NCBI RefSeq assembly: GCF_900116195.1
Contig: NZ_FOZW01000012.1
Location: 168,462-232,461 of the forward strand
Source of the DNA: Alloyangia pacifica
Lineage (GTDB): Bacteria > Pseudomonadota > Alphaproteobacteria > Rhodobacterales > Rhodobacteraceae
Length of the DNA stretch: 64,000 bases
Direction of reading: 5' to 3'
The number at the start of each line of letters is the position of its first letter. Within the stretch, counting starts at the first letter, position 1. The notes beneath the pieces are model-generated. The model did no database searches, was not told the DNA's origin, and saw only the letters and a program-made list of their open reading frames with translations. Positions 27,037-36,127 of this stretch are shown here, in pieces. A program made the translations under genes and the position numbers.

Positions 27037-27790
27037 GGAGCCGAACCTTCTGGTGCTGGGCGGCACGCTCGAGGCGACGCGGCTCTGCCGGGCGCTCGCC
27101 GGGGCCGGGCTGCGGGGCACGGTATCCATGGCCGGGCGCGTGGCGCGCCCGGCGGATCAGGCACTGCCGCTGCGGATAGGCGGCTTTGGCGGGGCCGAGG
27201 GACTGGCAACCTACCTGCGGGCGCAGCGCATCACCCATGTGATCGACGCCACCCATCCTTTCGCCGCGCAGATGAGCGCCAATGCCGTCGCCGCCTGCCG
27301 CGCGGTGGACGTGCCCCTCATCGCGCTCACCCGCGCACCGTGGGGGGAGACCGCCGACGACCACTGGACCCGCGTGCCGGGTATGGCGGGTGCGGTTGCA
27401 GCGCTCGGTGGTGCGCCGCGCCGGGTCATGCTGGCGGTGGGCCGGATGCATCTGCCTGACTTCGCCGTGCAGCCGCAGCACTTCTACCTGCTGCGGCTTG
27501 TCGATCCGCCCGAGGCGCGACTGGATTTCCCCGATCATCACGTGGTGGTCGATCGCGGCCCCTTCGGTCTCGAAGGTGATCTTGCGCTGCTGCGGGACCA
27601 TGCGATCGACCTCGTGGTCTCGAAGAACTCCGGAGGTACCGGGGCCTTCGCCAAGATCGCAGCGGCGCGGGAGCTGGGCCTGCCGGTGATCATGATCGAC
27701 CGGCCGTCCATCCCGGCGCGGCACGAAACTCATGAGGTCGAGGAGGTTCTGCGCTGGCTGGATCATGCGGGGACCGACCTCGGGGTGTAG
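27035..27790 (+). CDS. cobK: Precorrin-6A reductase CobK
   Basis: 251 aa from ATG 27035. It starts NLLVLGGTLEATRLCRAL (NADPH-binding glycine motif). HVIDATHPFAAQMSANAVAAC and LVVSKNSGGTGAFAKIAAAREL are the conserved CobK/CbiJ blocks. It reduces precorrin-6A to precorrin-6B with NADPH. A GTG at 27020, in frame and 8 bases after AGGGAG, may be the real start; it adds five residues and deepens the overlap with cobL. It is the only plus-strand gene between 21.6 and 36.3 kb, and its 3' end overlaps cobJ by 28 bp. Confidence 0.92.
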   Translation: MEPNLLVLGGTLEATRLCRALAGAGLRGTVSMAGRVARPADQALPLRIGGFGGAEGLATYLRAQRITHVIDATHPFAAQMSANAVAACRAVDVPLIALTRAPWGETADDHWTRVPGMAGAVAALGGAPRRVMLAVGRMHLPDFAVQPQHFYLLRLVDPPEARLDFPDHHVVVDRGPFGLEGDLALLRDHAIDLVVSKNSGGTGAFAKIAAARELGLPVIMIDRPSIPARHETHEVEEVLRWLDHAGTDLGV

Positions 27791-28515
27791 ACAAAGGGCG
27801 CGCCCTCGCGCGGGATCACCCGCGTCGTCGAGGCCCCGACGATCACCATGGTCCGCATGTCGGCCATTTCCGGCGTGCAGCGATCCAGCGGCACGACGCG
27901 GATCTCCTCCTCTGGGGTCGAGACAGCGCGGGCGAAGATCACCGGGCGGGCATCCCTGCACGTCTCTTGCAGGATGTTCAGGGTCTTCGCGAATCCCTCG
28001 GGCCGGGCCTTGGAGCGCGGATTGTAGAAGGCCATGGCGAAATCTGCCTCGGCGGCGAGGCGCAGGCGCTTTTCGATCAGGGGCCAGGGCTTGAGGTTGT
28101 CGCTGAGGTTTATGGCGCAGAAATCATGCCCCAGCGGCGCGCCCGCGCGGGCGGCGGCGGCGAGCATGGCGGTGATGCCGGGCAGCACCCGGATGTCGAG
28201 CGCGCGCCATGCGGCCGGCCCTGCCTCGGCGGCCTCGAAGACCGCGGCGGCCATGGCAAACACCCCGGGATCGCCCGAGGAGACCACCACCACCGAGCGC
28301 CCGGCGCAGGCCATCTCGAGCGCGTGGCGGGCGCGGTCGAGTTCCACCCGGTTGTCGGAGGCGTGCAGCGTCAGACCGGGGCGCGGCGCCACGCGGGCGA
28401 CATAGGGGATGTAGCCGACCACGTCCGTCGCCTCGGACAGCGCGGCGCTGACCTCGGGCGTGACGAGGGCCCCGGCGCCGGGGCCGAGCCCGGCGATCAC
28501 CAGCCGGCCGCTCAT
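27763..28515 (-). CDS. cobJ: Precorrin-3B C17-methyltransferase CobJ
   Basis: A 250 aa tetrapyrrole methylase. GRLVIAGLGPGAGALVTPEVSAAL, VVVSSGDPGVFAMAAAVFEA and LGHDFCAINLSDNLKPW are diagnostic for CobJ/CbiH. It performs C17 methylation and ring contraction to precorrin-4. It overlaps cobI by 4 bp at its start. Its last 28 bp overlap the 3' end of cobK on the other strand. Confidence 0.93.
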   Translation of the reverse strand: MSGRLVIAGLGPGAGALVTPEVSAALSEATDVVGYIPYVARVAPRPGLTLHASDNRVELDRARHALEMACAGRSVVVVSSGDPGVFAMAAAVFEAAEAGPAAWRALDIRVLPGITAMLAAAARAGAPLGHDFCAINLSDNLKPWPLIEKRLRLAAEADFAMAFYNPRSKARPEGFAKTLNILQETCRDARPVIFARAVSTPEEEIRVVPLDRCTPEMADMRTMVIVGASTTRVIPREGAPFVYTPRSVPA

Positions 28516-29303
28516 GGCCGCCGCCCCTGTCCGTGCACCAGCACGATGGAGAAATAGGGGGTCACCCGACCCTCGGCCTCCGACAGGCGCTGCACGGATT
28601 GGCCGGGCATGGCGGCATGTTCCACCAGCCAGGCATCTTCAAAGCGCCCGGCGGCGCGCAGGGCGCGGCGGACCTTGTCGATGTTGCGGCCGATTTTCAT
28701 GATCACCAGCGCATCCGCATTCCGCATCTGCCGGACCAGCTCGTCCTCGGGCAGCGTGCCCATGAGCGTGCTCATCACGTCGTCGCCCCAGGTGATCGGC
28801 AGGCCGGTGGCACACCAGGCGGCGGCCATGCCGGGGATCGCCGGCACCACTTGCAGGGGCGCATGACCTTTGAGGCGCGTGAACAGATGCATGAACGATC
28901 CGTAGAAGAACGGATCGCCCTCGGCGAGCACCAGAACCTCGTGGCCCGCATCCGAAAGCGCGCGCAGCTTTGCCGTGCAATCCTCGTAAAAGGCCGAGAG
29001 CAGCGCGTTGTAGCGCGGGTCGGTGAGCGGGATCTCGGTGGTCACCGGGTATTCCATGGCGATCTCGATCACGTCGGCGCGCAGCATCCCCTCGACGATG
29101 CGCCGTGCCTGCCCGGGCCGTCCGGCCTTGCGGAAATAGGCGACGTGGCGGGCATTGCGCAGCAGCCGGTCGGCGCGCACCGACATGAGCTCGGGATCGC
29201 CCGGCCCGAGGCCGACGCCCCAGATGGTGCCTCGCGTTTTCGCCTCCAGCGGTGTCTCCACCGGCGCAGCCGCCTGCGCGCTGATCTCTCCCTGCACGTT
29301 CAT
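28512..29303 (-). CDS. cobI: Precorrin-2 C20-methyltransferase CobI
   Basis: A 263 aa tetrapyrrole methylase. GTIWGVGLGPGDPELMSVRADRL opens the fold after a 25-residue extension. VLVLAEGDPFFYGSFMHLFTRL and VPAIPGMAAAWCATGLPITWGDD are CobI/CbiL features. It methylates C20 of precorrin-2 to precorrin-3A. It overlaps both cobH and cobJ by 4 bp (ATGA). Confidence 0.93.
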   Translation of the reverse strand: MNVQGEISAQAAAPVETPLEAKTRGTIWGVGLGPGDPELMSVRADRLLRNARHVAYFRKAGRPGQARRIVEGMLRADVIEIAMEYPVTTEIPLTDPRYNALLSAFYEDCTAKLRALSDAGHEVLVLAEGDPFFYGSFMHLFTRLKGHAPLQVVPAIPGMAAAWCATGLPITWGDDVMSTLMGTLPEDELVRQMRNADALVIMKIGRNIDKVRRALRAAGRFEDAWLVEHAAMPGQSVQRLSEAEGRVTPYFSIVLVHGQGRRP

Positions 29304-29929
29304 TCGGCGCGGCTCGCAATGGCGTTGACGGCGGCGACGGTGATCGCGCTGCCGCCGAGCCGCCCCTCGACGATGCAGCAGGGCACCGGCTGCGCCTGCC
29401 AGAGCGCGTCCTTGCTCTCCATCGCGCCGACGAAGCCGACCGGGCAGCCGATGATCGCCGCCGGGCGCGGGCAGGTCGGGTCCTCGAGCATGTTCAGCAG
29501 GTGAAAGAGCGCCGTGGGGGCATTGCCGATCGCCACCAGCGCGCCCGCGAGATGGGGGCGCCAGAGCTCCAGCGCAGCGGCCGAGCGGGTGTTGCCCACC
29601 GCGCGGGCCATCTCGGGCACGGCGGGATCGTGCAGCGTGCAGATCACCGGGTTGTCCGCGGGCAGGCGGGGGCGGGTGACCCCTTCCGACACCATGCGCG
29701 CGTCGCAGAGGATCGTCGCGCCCTGCGCCAGCGCGCGACGGGCCGCTGTGGCGAACTGCTCGGAGAAGCGGATGTGCCGCTCCAGTCCGACCATGCCCGC
29801 GGCATGGATCATCCGCACGGCGATGGGCTCCTCGTCGGGCGAGAAGCGCGCGAGATCGGCCTCGGCACGGATCGTCGCGAAGCTCTGCCGGTAGATGGCC
29901 GCGCCATCCTTTTCGTAGTCATAGGGCAT
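29300..29929 (-). CDS. cobH: Precorrin-8X methylmutase CobH
   Basis: 209 aa from ATG 29929. The conserved histidine that protonates the substrate is in VRMIHAAGM (His42). CDARMVSEGVTRPRLPADNPV and IIGCPVGFVGAMESKDAL are family blocks. It moves the C11 methyl to C12, forming hydrogenobyrinic acid. Its start overlaps the cobG stop by one base (TGATG), and its end overlaps the cobI start. Confidence 0.94.
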   Translation of the reverse strand: MPYDYEKDGAAIYRQSFATIRAEADLARFSPDEEPIAVRMIHAAGMVGLERHIRFSEQFATAARRALAQGATILCDARMVSEGVTRPRLPADNPVICTLHDPAVPEMARAVGNTRSAAALELWRPHLAGALVAIGNAPTALFHLLNMLEDPTCPRPAAIIGCPVGFVGAMESKDALWQAQPVPCCIVEGRLGGSAITVAAVNAIASRAE

Positions 29930-31077
29930 CAGGGCATCCCCGTTAGAAGGGTGGCGGGATCGTCGAATAGAAGGGGCGAGAGGCCGGTGCGTCTGGGCGG
30001 GTCCCAGGGCGCGCCGTCCCGCACGAGATCGAAGGCACCGTCCGTTCCCACCAGCGTGAGACGCGCCGCGCGCGGCAGGGCGCAGCCCTTGGCGCAGCCC
30101 GAGACGTGCAGCGTGCCATCGACCTCCGGGGCAAGCCGGGTCGCGAGCGCGCGGGTGGCCACCGTGGCCTGCGGGCAGAACGGTGCGCCGGGGCAGGCGT
30201 GGGCGGCCAGCAGCGGGCTGCCGGGGGTGGTGACAAAACCGGGCGCGGGCACCTCGCTGTCCCCGTCGAGCAGGCAGAGGAGCCGTCCGGTCATCAGCCG
30301 CAGTGCCCGCGCGCCGCTGCGCTCCATGACTTCGGCGAGGGCTCCGGCGTCCACGCTGCCGAAGGGAACGCCGAGCAGGCGTCCGTTCGCCGTGTCTCCG
30401 GGCTCGAGGGTGGGGCGGGGCGCGCGTGGCAGCGCTCTTTGCCATTCATCGGGGAGCGAGATCTGCCTAAGGTGGCGTGCCATGCGACCGGACGCGGCCC
30501 CGCCGCTGTCGACGAACCAATTGGCCAACTGGGCAAGGGCCGCCATGGCGTCCTTCTCCACGACCGGCCGGCCCGTTGCCGCCCCGTCCGCCCGCAGCAG
30601 CAGCCCGCCCGCAGGGTCCAGTTCGAAGCGGATATCGGCGGACTCCGACGCAAGGTGCCCCTGCGGCCCCGTGTCGAGGGCAAAACCGATCTTTGCGGGC
30701 ATCGGTGGCAGTGTGGGCAGTGTCTCCAGCAGCGCAGCGTGCAGCCGGTCGGTCAGGTCGCCGTCCCGCCAGCCGGCGGGCATGAGGATGTTGCGCCGGG
30801 CCTCGACCGCCGGGTCGGCATCGATCAGGCCAAGCGCGTCCAGCTCCTCCAGAAGCCCGGGAAAGGCGGCCTCGGACACGCCCCGGATCTGCAGGTTGGC
30901 GCGGGAGGTCAGCTCAAGCGTGCCATTGCCATGGGCCCGCGCGAGCTCACAGAGCGCCAGCACCCGCGCCGCACGCAGCTCGGCGCGGAACGGGCGCACA
31001 CGCACGACCAGCCCGTCGCCCGACAGCATCGGGCGATGCGCGCCGGGGCACCAGCCCTTGATCTGCGGCGCGCTCAT
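29929..31077 (-). CDS. cobG: Precorrin-3B synthase CobG
   Basis: 382 aa, related to sulfite/nitrite reductases. An N-terminal ferredoxin-like half domain has LTSRANLQIRGV. The Fe4S4-binding cysteines are in ACPGAPFC and in SGCAKGC near the C-terminus. CobG is an oxygen-dependent monooxygenase making the C20-hydroxy gamma-lactone precorrin-3B, so its presence marks the aerobic pathway. It is coupled to cobN (4 bp overlap) and cobH (1 bp). Confidence 0.92.
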   Translation of the reverse strand: MSAPQIKGWCPGAHRPMLSGDGLVVRVRPFRAELRAARVLALCELARAHGNGTLELTSRANLQIRGVSEAAFPGLLEELDALGLIDADPAVEARRNILMPAGWRDGDLTDRLHAALLETLPTLPPMPAKIGFALDTGPQGHLASESADIRFELDPAGGLLLRADGAATGRPVVEKDAMAALAQLANWFVDSGGAASGRMARHLRQISLPDEWQRALPRAPRPTLEPGDTANGRLLGVPFGSVDAGALAEVMERSGARALRLMTGRLLCLLDGDSEVPAPGFVTTPGSPLLAAHACPGAPFCPQATVATRALATRLAPEVDGTLHVSGCAKGCALPRAARLTLVGTDGAFDLVRDGAPWDPPRRTGLSPLLFDDPATLLTGMP

Positions 31078-34000
31078 GGCTGTTGCTCCAGCGCGGCGAT
31101 CACCGAATTTCTCCGGCTCTCCCAGAGCCCCGCATCGCGCAGCGCGCGGAAGCGCCCCAGCATGGCCGCATGGGCGCCGGGGTTGGCGTCGCGTAGGAAG
31201 GCGTCGGTTTCGGGATCGCCCAGCGTCGCTGCGTGGTAGAGGTCGAACAGATGCCCGCCGACCGCCCCGGCCAGATGTGCGAAGGCGGCCATGTGCTCGA
31301 GCGTCGCGGCGATCTCGGCGGCGCCGCGGAAGCCATGGGCGCGCATCCCGGCAATCCAGCGCGGGTTGGTGGCCCGGGCCTGGACCACGCGGGCGATCTC
31401 CTCTGGGAGCGCCCGCGCCCGCGGGTGCGCCGGGTCGGTGCTGTCGAGATGGTAGAGCGCGGCTTGCCCGCCGACCGTCGCCTGCGCGGCGGCAAACCCT
31501 GCCTCATGCGCAGCATAATCAGCGGCGAGCAGCAGGTCGGTTTCGGGCAGGTCCTGCAGGTGCACGAAAGCCTCGGCCTGCGCCACGCGGGCGCGGATTC
31601 CGGCCTCGTCATGCGTGGCGCCCGCGCCGTCCAGCGCCCAGGCGGAGGCGGCGAGCCAGGCCTCGCCAGCGGCGCGGCGGGCCTGCTCGTCGTAGCTGTC
31701 CAGCGCCGCCCCCATGCCAAGCCCGAAGCTGCCCGGTGCCGGCCCGTACACCCGCGCGCCCGGAGCGTCGCCGGCATAGGGGTTCCATTCCGGGGCCTCG
31801 TCGCGCGCTGCCAGCGCGGCAACGGCCTGCGCAAAGAGTCCCGAAAGCGTGGGGAAGACATCGCGGAACAGGCCCGAGACCCGCAGCGTGACGTCGATGC
31901 GCGGCCGCTCAAGCTCGGCGATCGGCAGGATCTCGAAGCCGGAGACCCGCCCCGAGCCGTCGACCCAGACCGGCCGCACCCCAAGCAGGTGCAGCGCCAT
32001 GGCGAACTCCTCGCCGGCGGTGCGCATGGTGGCGGAACCCCAGAGGTCCACGACCAGTCCACGCGGCCAGTCGCCGTGGTCCTGCAGGTGCCGGTGCATG
32101 AGGTCCTCGGCCAGCTTCACACCTTGGGCAAAGGCGGCACGGCTCGGCACCGCGCGCGGGTCGGTGGTGTATAGATTGCGCCCGCTCGGCAGCACGTCGC
32201 GCCGCCCGCGCCAGGGCGAGCCGGAAGGGCCCGCCTCGATCCGCCGCCCATCTAGCGCGGCGACGAGCGCGGTGCGTTCAGCCCGCACCGAGGTGGCGAT
32301 CTCGGGCGCGCATGTGCCCGGCGGTGGGCGGCCCCAGATGTGGAGCCCTTCGCCGAAACGGCTCTCCTTGATGTCGCAGACGAAGCGGTCGATGCGGGGG
32401 ATCGCCTCTGAGGTGGAGGCGGCACCGTCCAGGCCGAGATCGGCCTCGACTCCCTGCGCCTGCGCCTCGGCGCGAATATCGGCCTGCAGCCGGTCGCGGC
32501 GGCGCGGGTCGAGCCCGTCGGCGGTGGAGAACTCGTCGAGCAGCGCTTCGAGAAGGACCAGCCTGTCCGGGGTTTCGCTGTCGGTCAGCGGCGGTGGAAG
32601 GTGGCCGAGGGTCAGCGCGCCGATCCGCCGCTTGGCCTGCGCCGCCTCACCCGGATCGTTGACGATGAAGGGGTAGAGCACCGGCAGCGCGCCGGTCAGG
32701 ACCTGCGGCCAGCAGGTCTCGGACAGGGCCACCGATTTGCCGGGCAGCCATTCCAGCGTGCCATGCGCGCCGATGTGCACCAACGCGTCGGCGCGGCGCT
32801 GCAGCCAGAGATAGAAGGCGACATAGGAATGGCGGGGCACCCGCGCGAGATCGTGATACGCTTCCTCGCGCTCTACCGGAGTGCCGCGTTCGGGCTGCAG
32901 GGCGATCAGGCAGGGGCCGAGCTCCAGCGCCGCCATGCGGAAGGCGTCGCCGTCGACCAGGTCATCCAGCTCCGGCGCGCCCCAGGCGGCGGCGATCTGC
33001 TGCCGGAGCGCCTCGGGCAGGCAGGCCAGCGCCGCGCGGTATTCCGCGAGCGGCAGCCGCAGGCTGCGCTGCTGCAGGGTCACCTCGAGATCAGGGGGCG
33101 CGTCCGGCAGGGCGTAGCCGGCGGCGCGCAGGTCCCCGAGGATGGCGCGCGCCGACGCAGGGGCGTCGAGACCGACCGCGTGGCCGAGGTTCCAGTCCTT
33201 GCCGGGGTAGGTCGAGAGGATCAGCGCGACGCGACGCTCCGCCGGCGGCCTGGCGGCCAGCCGCAGCCAGCCAGTGACCCGCGCCACGACGGCGGCAATC
33301 CCCGGCACATAGGGGCGGTGCAGGGTCCGGGAAAATTGCAGCTCCGGGTCGCGCACGCCGGGCTCCTTGAAGGAAATCACGCCGGCCAGAAGCCGTCCAT
33401 CCACCTCCGGAAGCACCACGTGCATGGCAAGATCGGCGGGCGACAGCCCCCGCTCCGCCTCGGCCCAGGCCGCTTCGGTCGAGGTTGCCAGCGCCACCTG
33501 GAAGACCGGAACCCCGGCCCCATCGAGCGGCGAGCCCGAGGCGCCGCGTCCGCTGAAGGCGGTGGCATTGACGATGGCATCGGGCGCGAGGCGGGTGACC
33601 GCCGCAGCCAGCGCCTCCGCCGCGGCAGGAACCTTGAGCGAGGGAGCAAACAGCCCGACCACCTCGCAGCCTTCCCGCCGAAAGGCGGCGCAGAGCGCCG
33701 TGATCGGCGCCATGTCCGCCGCCACCAGGTAGGCGCGATAGAACACGAGGAGGACCCGCCGCCGCTTCTTCTCTTTCCAAATACGCCGGGGAGCGCGAGG
33801 GGCAGCGCCCCTCGCATCATCGCTGGCCACGCCTCCGGCACCCTGCTCAGCGCCCCCTGCATGCATGTACGCTTTCGTTTCGGCATGGACGCCGGTGTCC
33901 GGGATCGCCTCCAGCGTCCCGGCCTCCAGCACCCCGGTCTCCGGGGTCCAGAGACCGACCTGGGGCAGGGGCCGCGCCCCGCCGCGCACCGGCGGTGCGC

Positions 34001-34499
34001 TCAGGCCCGAGGCCAGCGCCAGTTGCGCAAGGGCGGCCTGCGCCGCAGCCGCGCCCCCCGTGTCGCAGAGCTGGGCAAGGCGGCGCAGGGTCGAGAGCGG
34101 CAGGCTGGAGGCCTCGTCCAGCCGCGGATCGGGCCGTCCGTCGCCGGGCAGCACGGCCAGCGCGATCCGCCGCCGCTGCGCGAGCGCCTGCAGTTGCGAA
34201 AGCCCGTAGTCCCAGTAGGATCGGCCGCCGATCAACCGGACGAGGATGCCCTTCGCGCCCTCCAGCGTCCGCTCGACATAGGTGTCGACCGACAGCGGGT
34301 GGCGCAGCTGCGCAAGGTTGGCCAGCCGCAGCGATGGCAGCCCGCCAGCCTGTCCCCCACCCATGTGCCATGCCTCCGCGAAGGCGCCGAGGTCGCTGTC
34401 GGAAAAGGACAGAACCACGAGATCCGCCGGATCCTGCATCAGGTCCGTCGGGGTCTCGACCTCCTCGAGGCCGTGGCTTTCGCGGAAGACGACGTGCAT
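31074..34499 (-). CDS. cobN: Cobaltochelatase subunit CobN
   Basis: A 1141 aa CobN/BchH-type large chelatase subunit, somewhat shorter than the roughly 1250 aa usual for CobN. The block VGLFAPSLKVPAAAEALAAA is in the first third, HIGAHGTLEWLPGKSVALS is the conserved central metal-chelation region, and WGSATMRTAGEEFAMALHLLGVRP with the MDSYD-like ALDSYDEQARRA segment lie in the last third. With ATP-hydrolysing CobS and CobT (not in the window) it inserts Co2+ into hydrogenobyrinate diamide. A low-complexity linker (residues about 215-240, rich in Ala, Gly and Arg) precedes the first Rossmann-like domain and is probably variable. The cobW stop lies 3 bp upstream. Confidence 0.92.
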   Translation of the reverse strand: MHVVFRESHGLEEVETPTDLMQDPADLVVLSFSDSDLGAFAEAWHMGGGQAGGLPSLRLANLAQLRHPLSVDTYVERTLEGAKGILVRLIGGRSYWDYGLSQLQALAQRRRIALAVLPGDGRPDPRLDEASSLPLSTLRRLAQLCDTGGAAAAQAALAQLALASGLSAPPVRGGARPLPQVGLWTPETGVLEAGTLEAIPDTGVHAETKAYMHAGGAEQGAGGVASDDARGAAPRAPRRIWKEKKRRRVLLVFYRAYLVAADMAPITALCAAFRREGCEVVGLFAPSLKVPAAAEALAAAVTRLAPDAIVNATAFSGRGASGSPLDGAGVPVFQVALATSTEAAWAEAERGLSPADLAMHVVLPEVDGRLLAGVISFKEPGVRDPELQFSRTLHRPYVPGIAAVVARVTGWLRLAARPPAERRVALILSTYPGKDWNLGHAVGLDAPASARAILGDLRAAGYALPDAPPDLEVTLQQRSLRLPLAEYRAALACLPEALRQQIAAAWGAPELDDLVDGDAFRMAALELGPCLIALQPERGTPVEREEAYHDLARVPRHSYVAFYLWLQRRADALVHIGAHGTLEWLPGKSVALSETCWPQVLTGALPVLYPFIVNDPGEAAQAKRRIGALTLGHLPPPLTDSETPDRLVLLEALLDEFSTADGLDPRRRDRLQADIRAEAQAQGVEADLGLDGAASTSEAIPRIDRFVCDIKESRFGEGLHIWGRPPPGTCAPEIATSVRAERTALVAALDGRRIEAGPSGSPWRGRRDVLPSGRNLYTTDPRAVPSRAAFAQGVKLAEDLMHRHLQDHGDWPRGLVVDLWGSATMRTAGEEFAMALHLLGVRPVWVDGSGRVSGFEILPIAELERPRIDVTLRVSGLFRDVFPTLSGLFAQAVAALAARDEAPEWNPYAGDAPGARVYGPAPGSFGLGMGAALDSYDEQARRAAGEAWLAASAWALDGAGATHDEAGIRARVAQAEAFVHLQDLPETDLLLAADYAAHEAGFAAAQATVGGQAALYHLDSTDPAHPRARALPEEIARVVQARATNPRWIAGMRAHGFRGAAEIAATLEHMAAFAHLAGAVGGHLFDLYHAATLGDPETDAFLRDANPGAHAAMLGRFRALRDAGLWESRRNSVIAALEQQP

Positions 34500-34502
34500 G
34501 AC

Positions 34503-35561
34503 CTAGAGGGCCGCGTCGAGCACGGCACGGTGCAGCGCGGCGCGGATCTCGTCTTCGCGGATGTCGTCATGTTCGGCAATGACCACCAGCCGGCCACTGC
34601 GCGCCTCGCCCGGCTGCCACGGGCGGTCAAACTGGTGGCGCACCCGCGCGCCCACCGCTTGCACCAGCAGGCGCATCGGCTTGCCGGCAACCGCCGCGTA
34701 GCCCTTGACCCGCAGGATGTTGTGGCTGCGCGCGAGCGCTTTGATCGCATGCACCAGCTGCGCGGGGTCGCCCAGTTCGGGCAGCTCCACGGTGAGCGAC
34801 TCGAAGTCCTCGTGGTCGTGGTCATGCGGCGTGTCGTGATGGCTCGGGCGGGCGTCGAGGTCGTCCTCGGCGGCGGCGCCGAGACCGAGGATCACCCGCG
34901 GGTCGACGACACCTTCGGCCACTTCGATCACCGGCAGCGGGCGCGGCGCCTCGGCGGCGATGATCTCCTTGGCGCGCGCGACGCCTTGGGGCCCGGCGAG
35001 GTCGGGCTTGGTCAGCAGCACGATGTCGGCACAGGCGATCTGGTCCTCGAAAACCTCCGAGAGCGGGGTCTCGTGGTCGAGGCTGTCATCGGCGGCGCGC
35101 TGTGCGTCCACCGCCGCCACGTCGGGGGCGAAGCGGCCCGCGGCCACGGCCTCGGCGTCGGCCAGCGCGATCACCCCGTCGACGGTGATCCGTGCGCGGA
35201 TCTGCGGCCAGTCGAAGGCCTTCAGCAGCGGCTTCGGCAGGGCCAGCCCCGAGGTCTCGATGAGGATGTGGTCGGGACGCGGTTCCAGCGCCAGCAGTGC
35301 CTCGATGGTGGGGATGAAGTCGTCGGCCACGGTGCAGCAGATACAGCCGTTGGCCAGCTCGACGATGTTCTCGGCAGGGCAGTCCGGGATCGCACAGCTG
35401 CGCAGGATGTCTCCATCGACGCCGACATCGCCGAACTCGTTGACAACCACGGCCAGCCGCCGACCGCCGGGATTGCGCATCAGGTGGCTGACGAGCGTTG
35501 TCTTGCCCGAGCCGAGGAAGCCGGTGATGACGGTCACGGGGAGTTTCGAAAGGTCGGCCAT
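34503..35561 (-). CDS. cobW: CobW family metal chaperone GTPase
   Basis: 352 aa from ATG 35561. The P-loop is GFLGSGKTT (14-22), the metal-binding motif GCICC is at 72-76 and SKNI-type guanine recognition follows (LLTKPDLAG). A histidine-rich stretch (HHDTPHDHDHED) lies before the C-terminal CobW_C domain. CobW is a COG0523 GTPase that delivers cobalt towards CobN. It begins one base after the DUF1636 stop, in the riboswitch-controlled transcript. Confidence 0.93.
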   Translation of the reverse strand: MADLSKLPVTVITGFLGSGKTTLVSHLMRNPGGRRLAVVVNEFGDVGVDGDILRSCAIPDCPAENIVELANGCICCTVADDFIPTIEALLALEPRPDHILIETSGLALPKPLLKAFDWPQIRARITVDGVIALADAEAVAAGRFAPDVAAVDAQRAADDSLDHETPLSEVFEDQIACADIVLLTKPDLAGPQGVARAKEIIAAEAPRPLPVIEVAEGVVDPRVILGLGAAAEDDLDARPSHHDTPHDHDHEDFESLTVELPELGDPAQLVHAIKALARSHNILRVKGYAAVAGKPMRLLVQAVGARVRHQFDRPWQPGEARSGRLVVIAEHDDIREDEIRAALHRAVLDAAL

Positions 35562-35562
35562 G

Positions 35563-36024
35563 TCAGCTGTCCTGTTGCTTTTGAGAGGCTTGGGGAGAGG
35601 TTTGGGAGGTGTCCTGCGACGCATCCTTGGGCGCGGGGGAGAGCGGCGGGATGCGGGCCACGCAGTTGCGCTTGAAGTGTTCGGGGCGCTGGCGCCAGGG
35701 GATCACCCCGTCGGGTGCCGCGTGGAATTGCGCGGCGCCTGCGAGGATCATCTCGGGGTGCGCTGCCTCGTCGACATTGGCGAAGACGTAGGTCCATTTC
35801 TCCGCCCCGCCGCGCAGCGCGACGGTGCAGCCGAAATCGCAGTTCTGCAGGCAGTCGGTGGGCGTGACGCGCACCCCCCGGGGCCGCTCCAACGCGGTGA
35901 TCTGGTCGTAGAGCGCCCGGCCGGGGCGCCGTTCATCCTGCGGGGTCACCCCCTCACGGCGGCAGGTCACGCAGACCAGCAGCTCGGTGTCGCTCTCCTG
36001 TCGCGTGTCCGCGCAGTCCATCAT
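35563..36024 (-). CDS. DUF1636 family ferredoxin-like protein in cobalamin operon
   Basis: About 153 aa from the paired ATGs at 36024/36021, with GAGG eight bases upstream. Cysteines CVTC and CLQNCDFGC form a thioredoxin-fold [2Fe-2S] ferredoxin-like pattern. The family is named DUF1636 and is regularly found next to cobW/cobN in alphaproteobacteria. A Ser/Gln-rich tail (residues about 135-153) looks disordered. A role in electron supply to CobG or in metal handling is plausible but unproven. It is the first gene after the 36.1-36.3 kb riboswitch. Confidence 0.8.
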   Translation of the reverse strand: MMDCADTRQESDTELLVCVTCRREGVTPQDERRPGRALYDQITALERPRGVRVTPTDCLQNCDFGCTVALRGGAEKWTYVFANVDEAAHPEMILAGAAQFHAAPDGVIPWRQRPEHFKRNCVARIPPLSPAPKDASQDTSQTSPQASQKQQDS

Positions 36025-36127
36025 TCGTGTCGCCTCATCGGTTGGGCGCACAGGGGTAACGGCGGAATGGATCCCGGGCATGGGAACACCCCGACACCGG
36101 CACACCCCGTCCGGTCTCAAAAGTCTT

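Noticed and set aside
32601..35675. Plus-strand open frame of 1024 codons
   Set aside because: Antisense to cobN and cobW; composition is Arg/Gly/Gln-rich with no domain.
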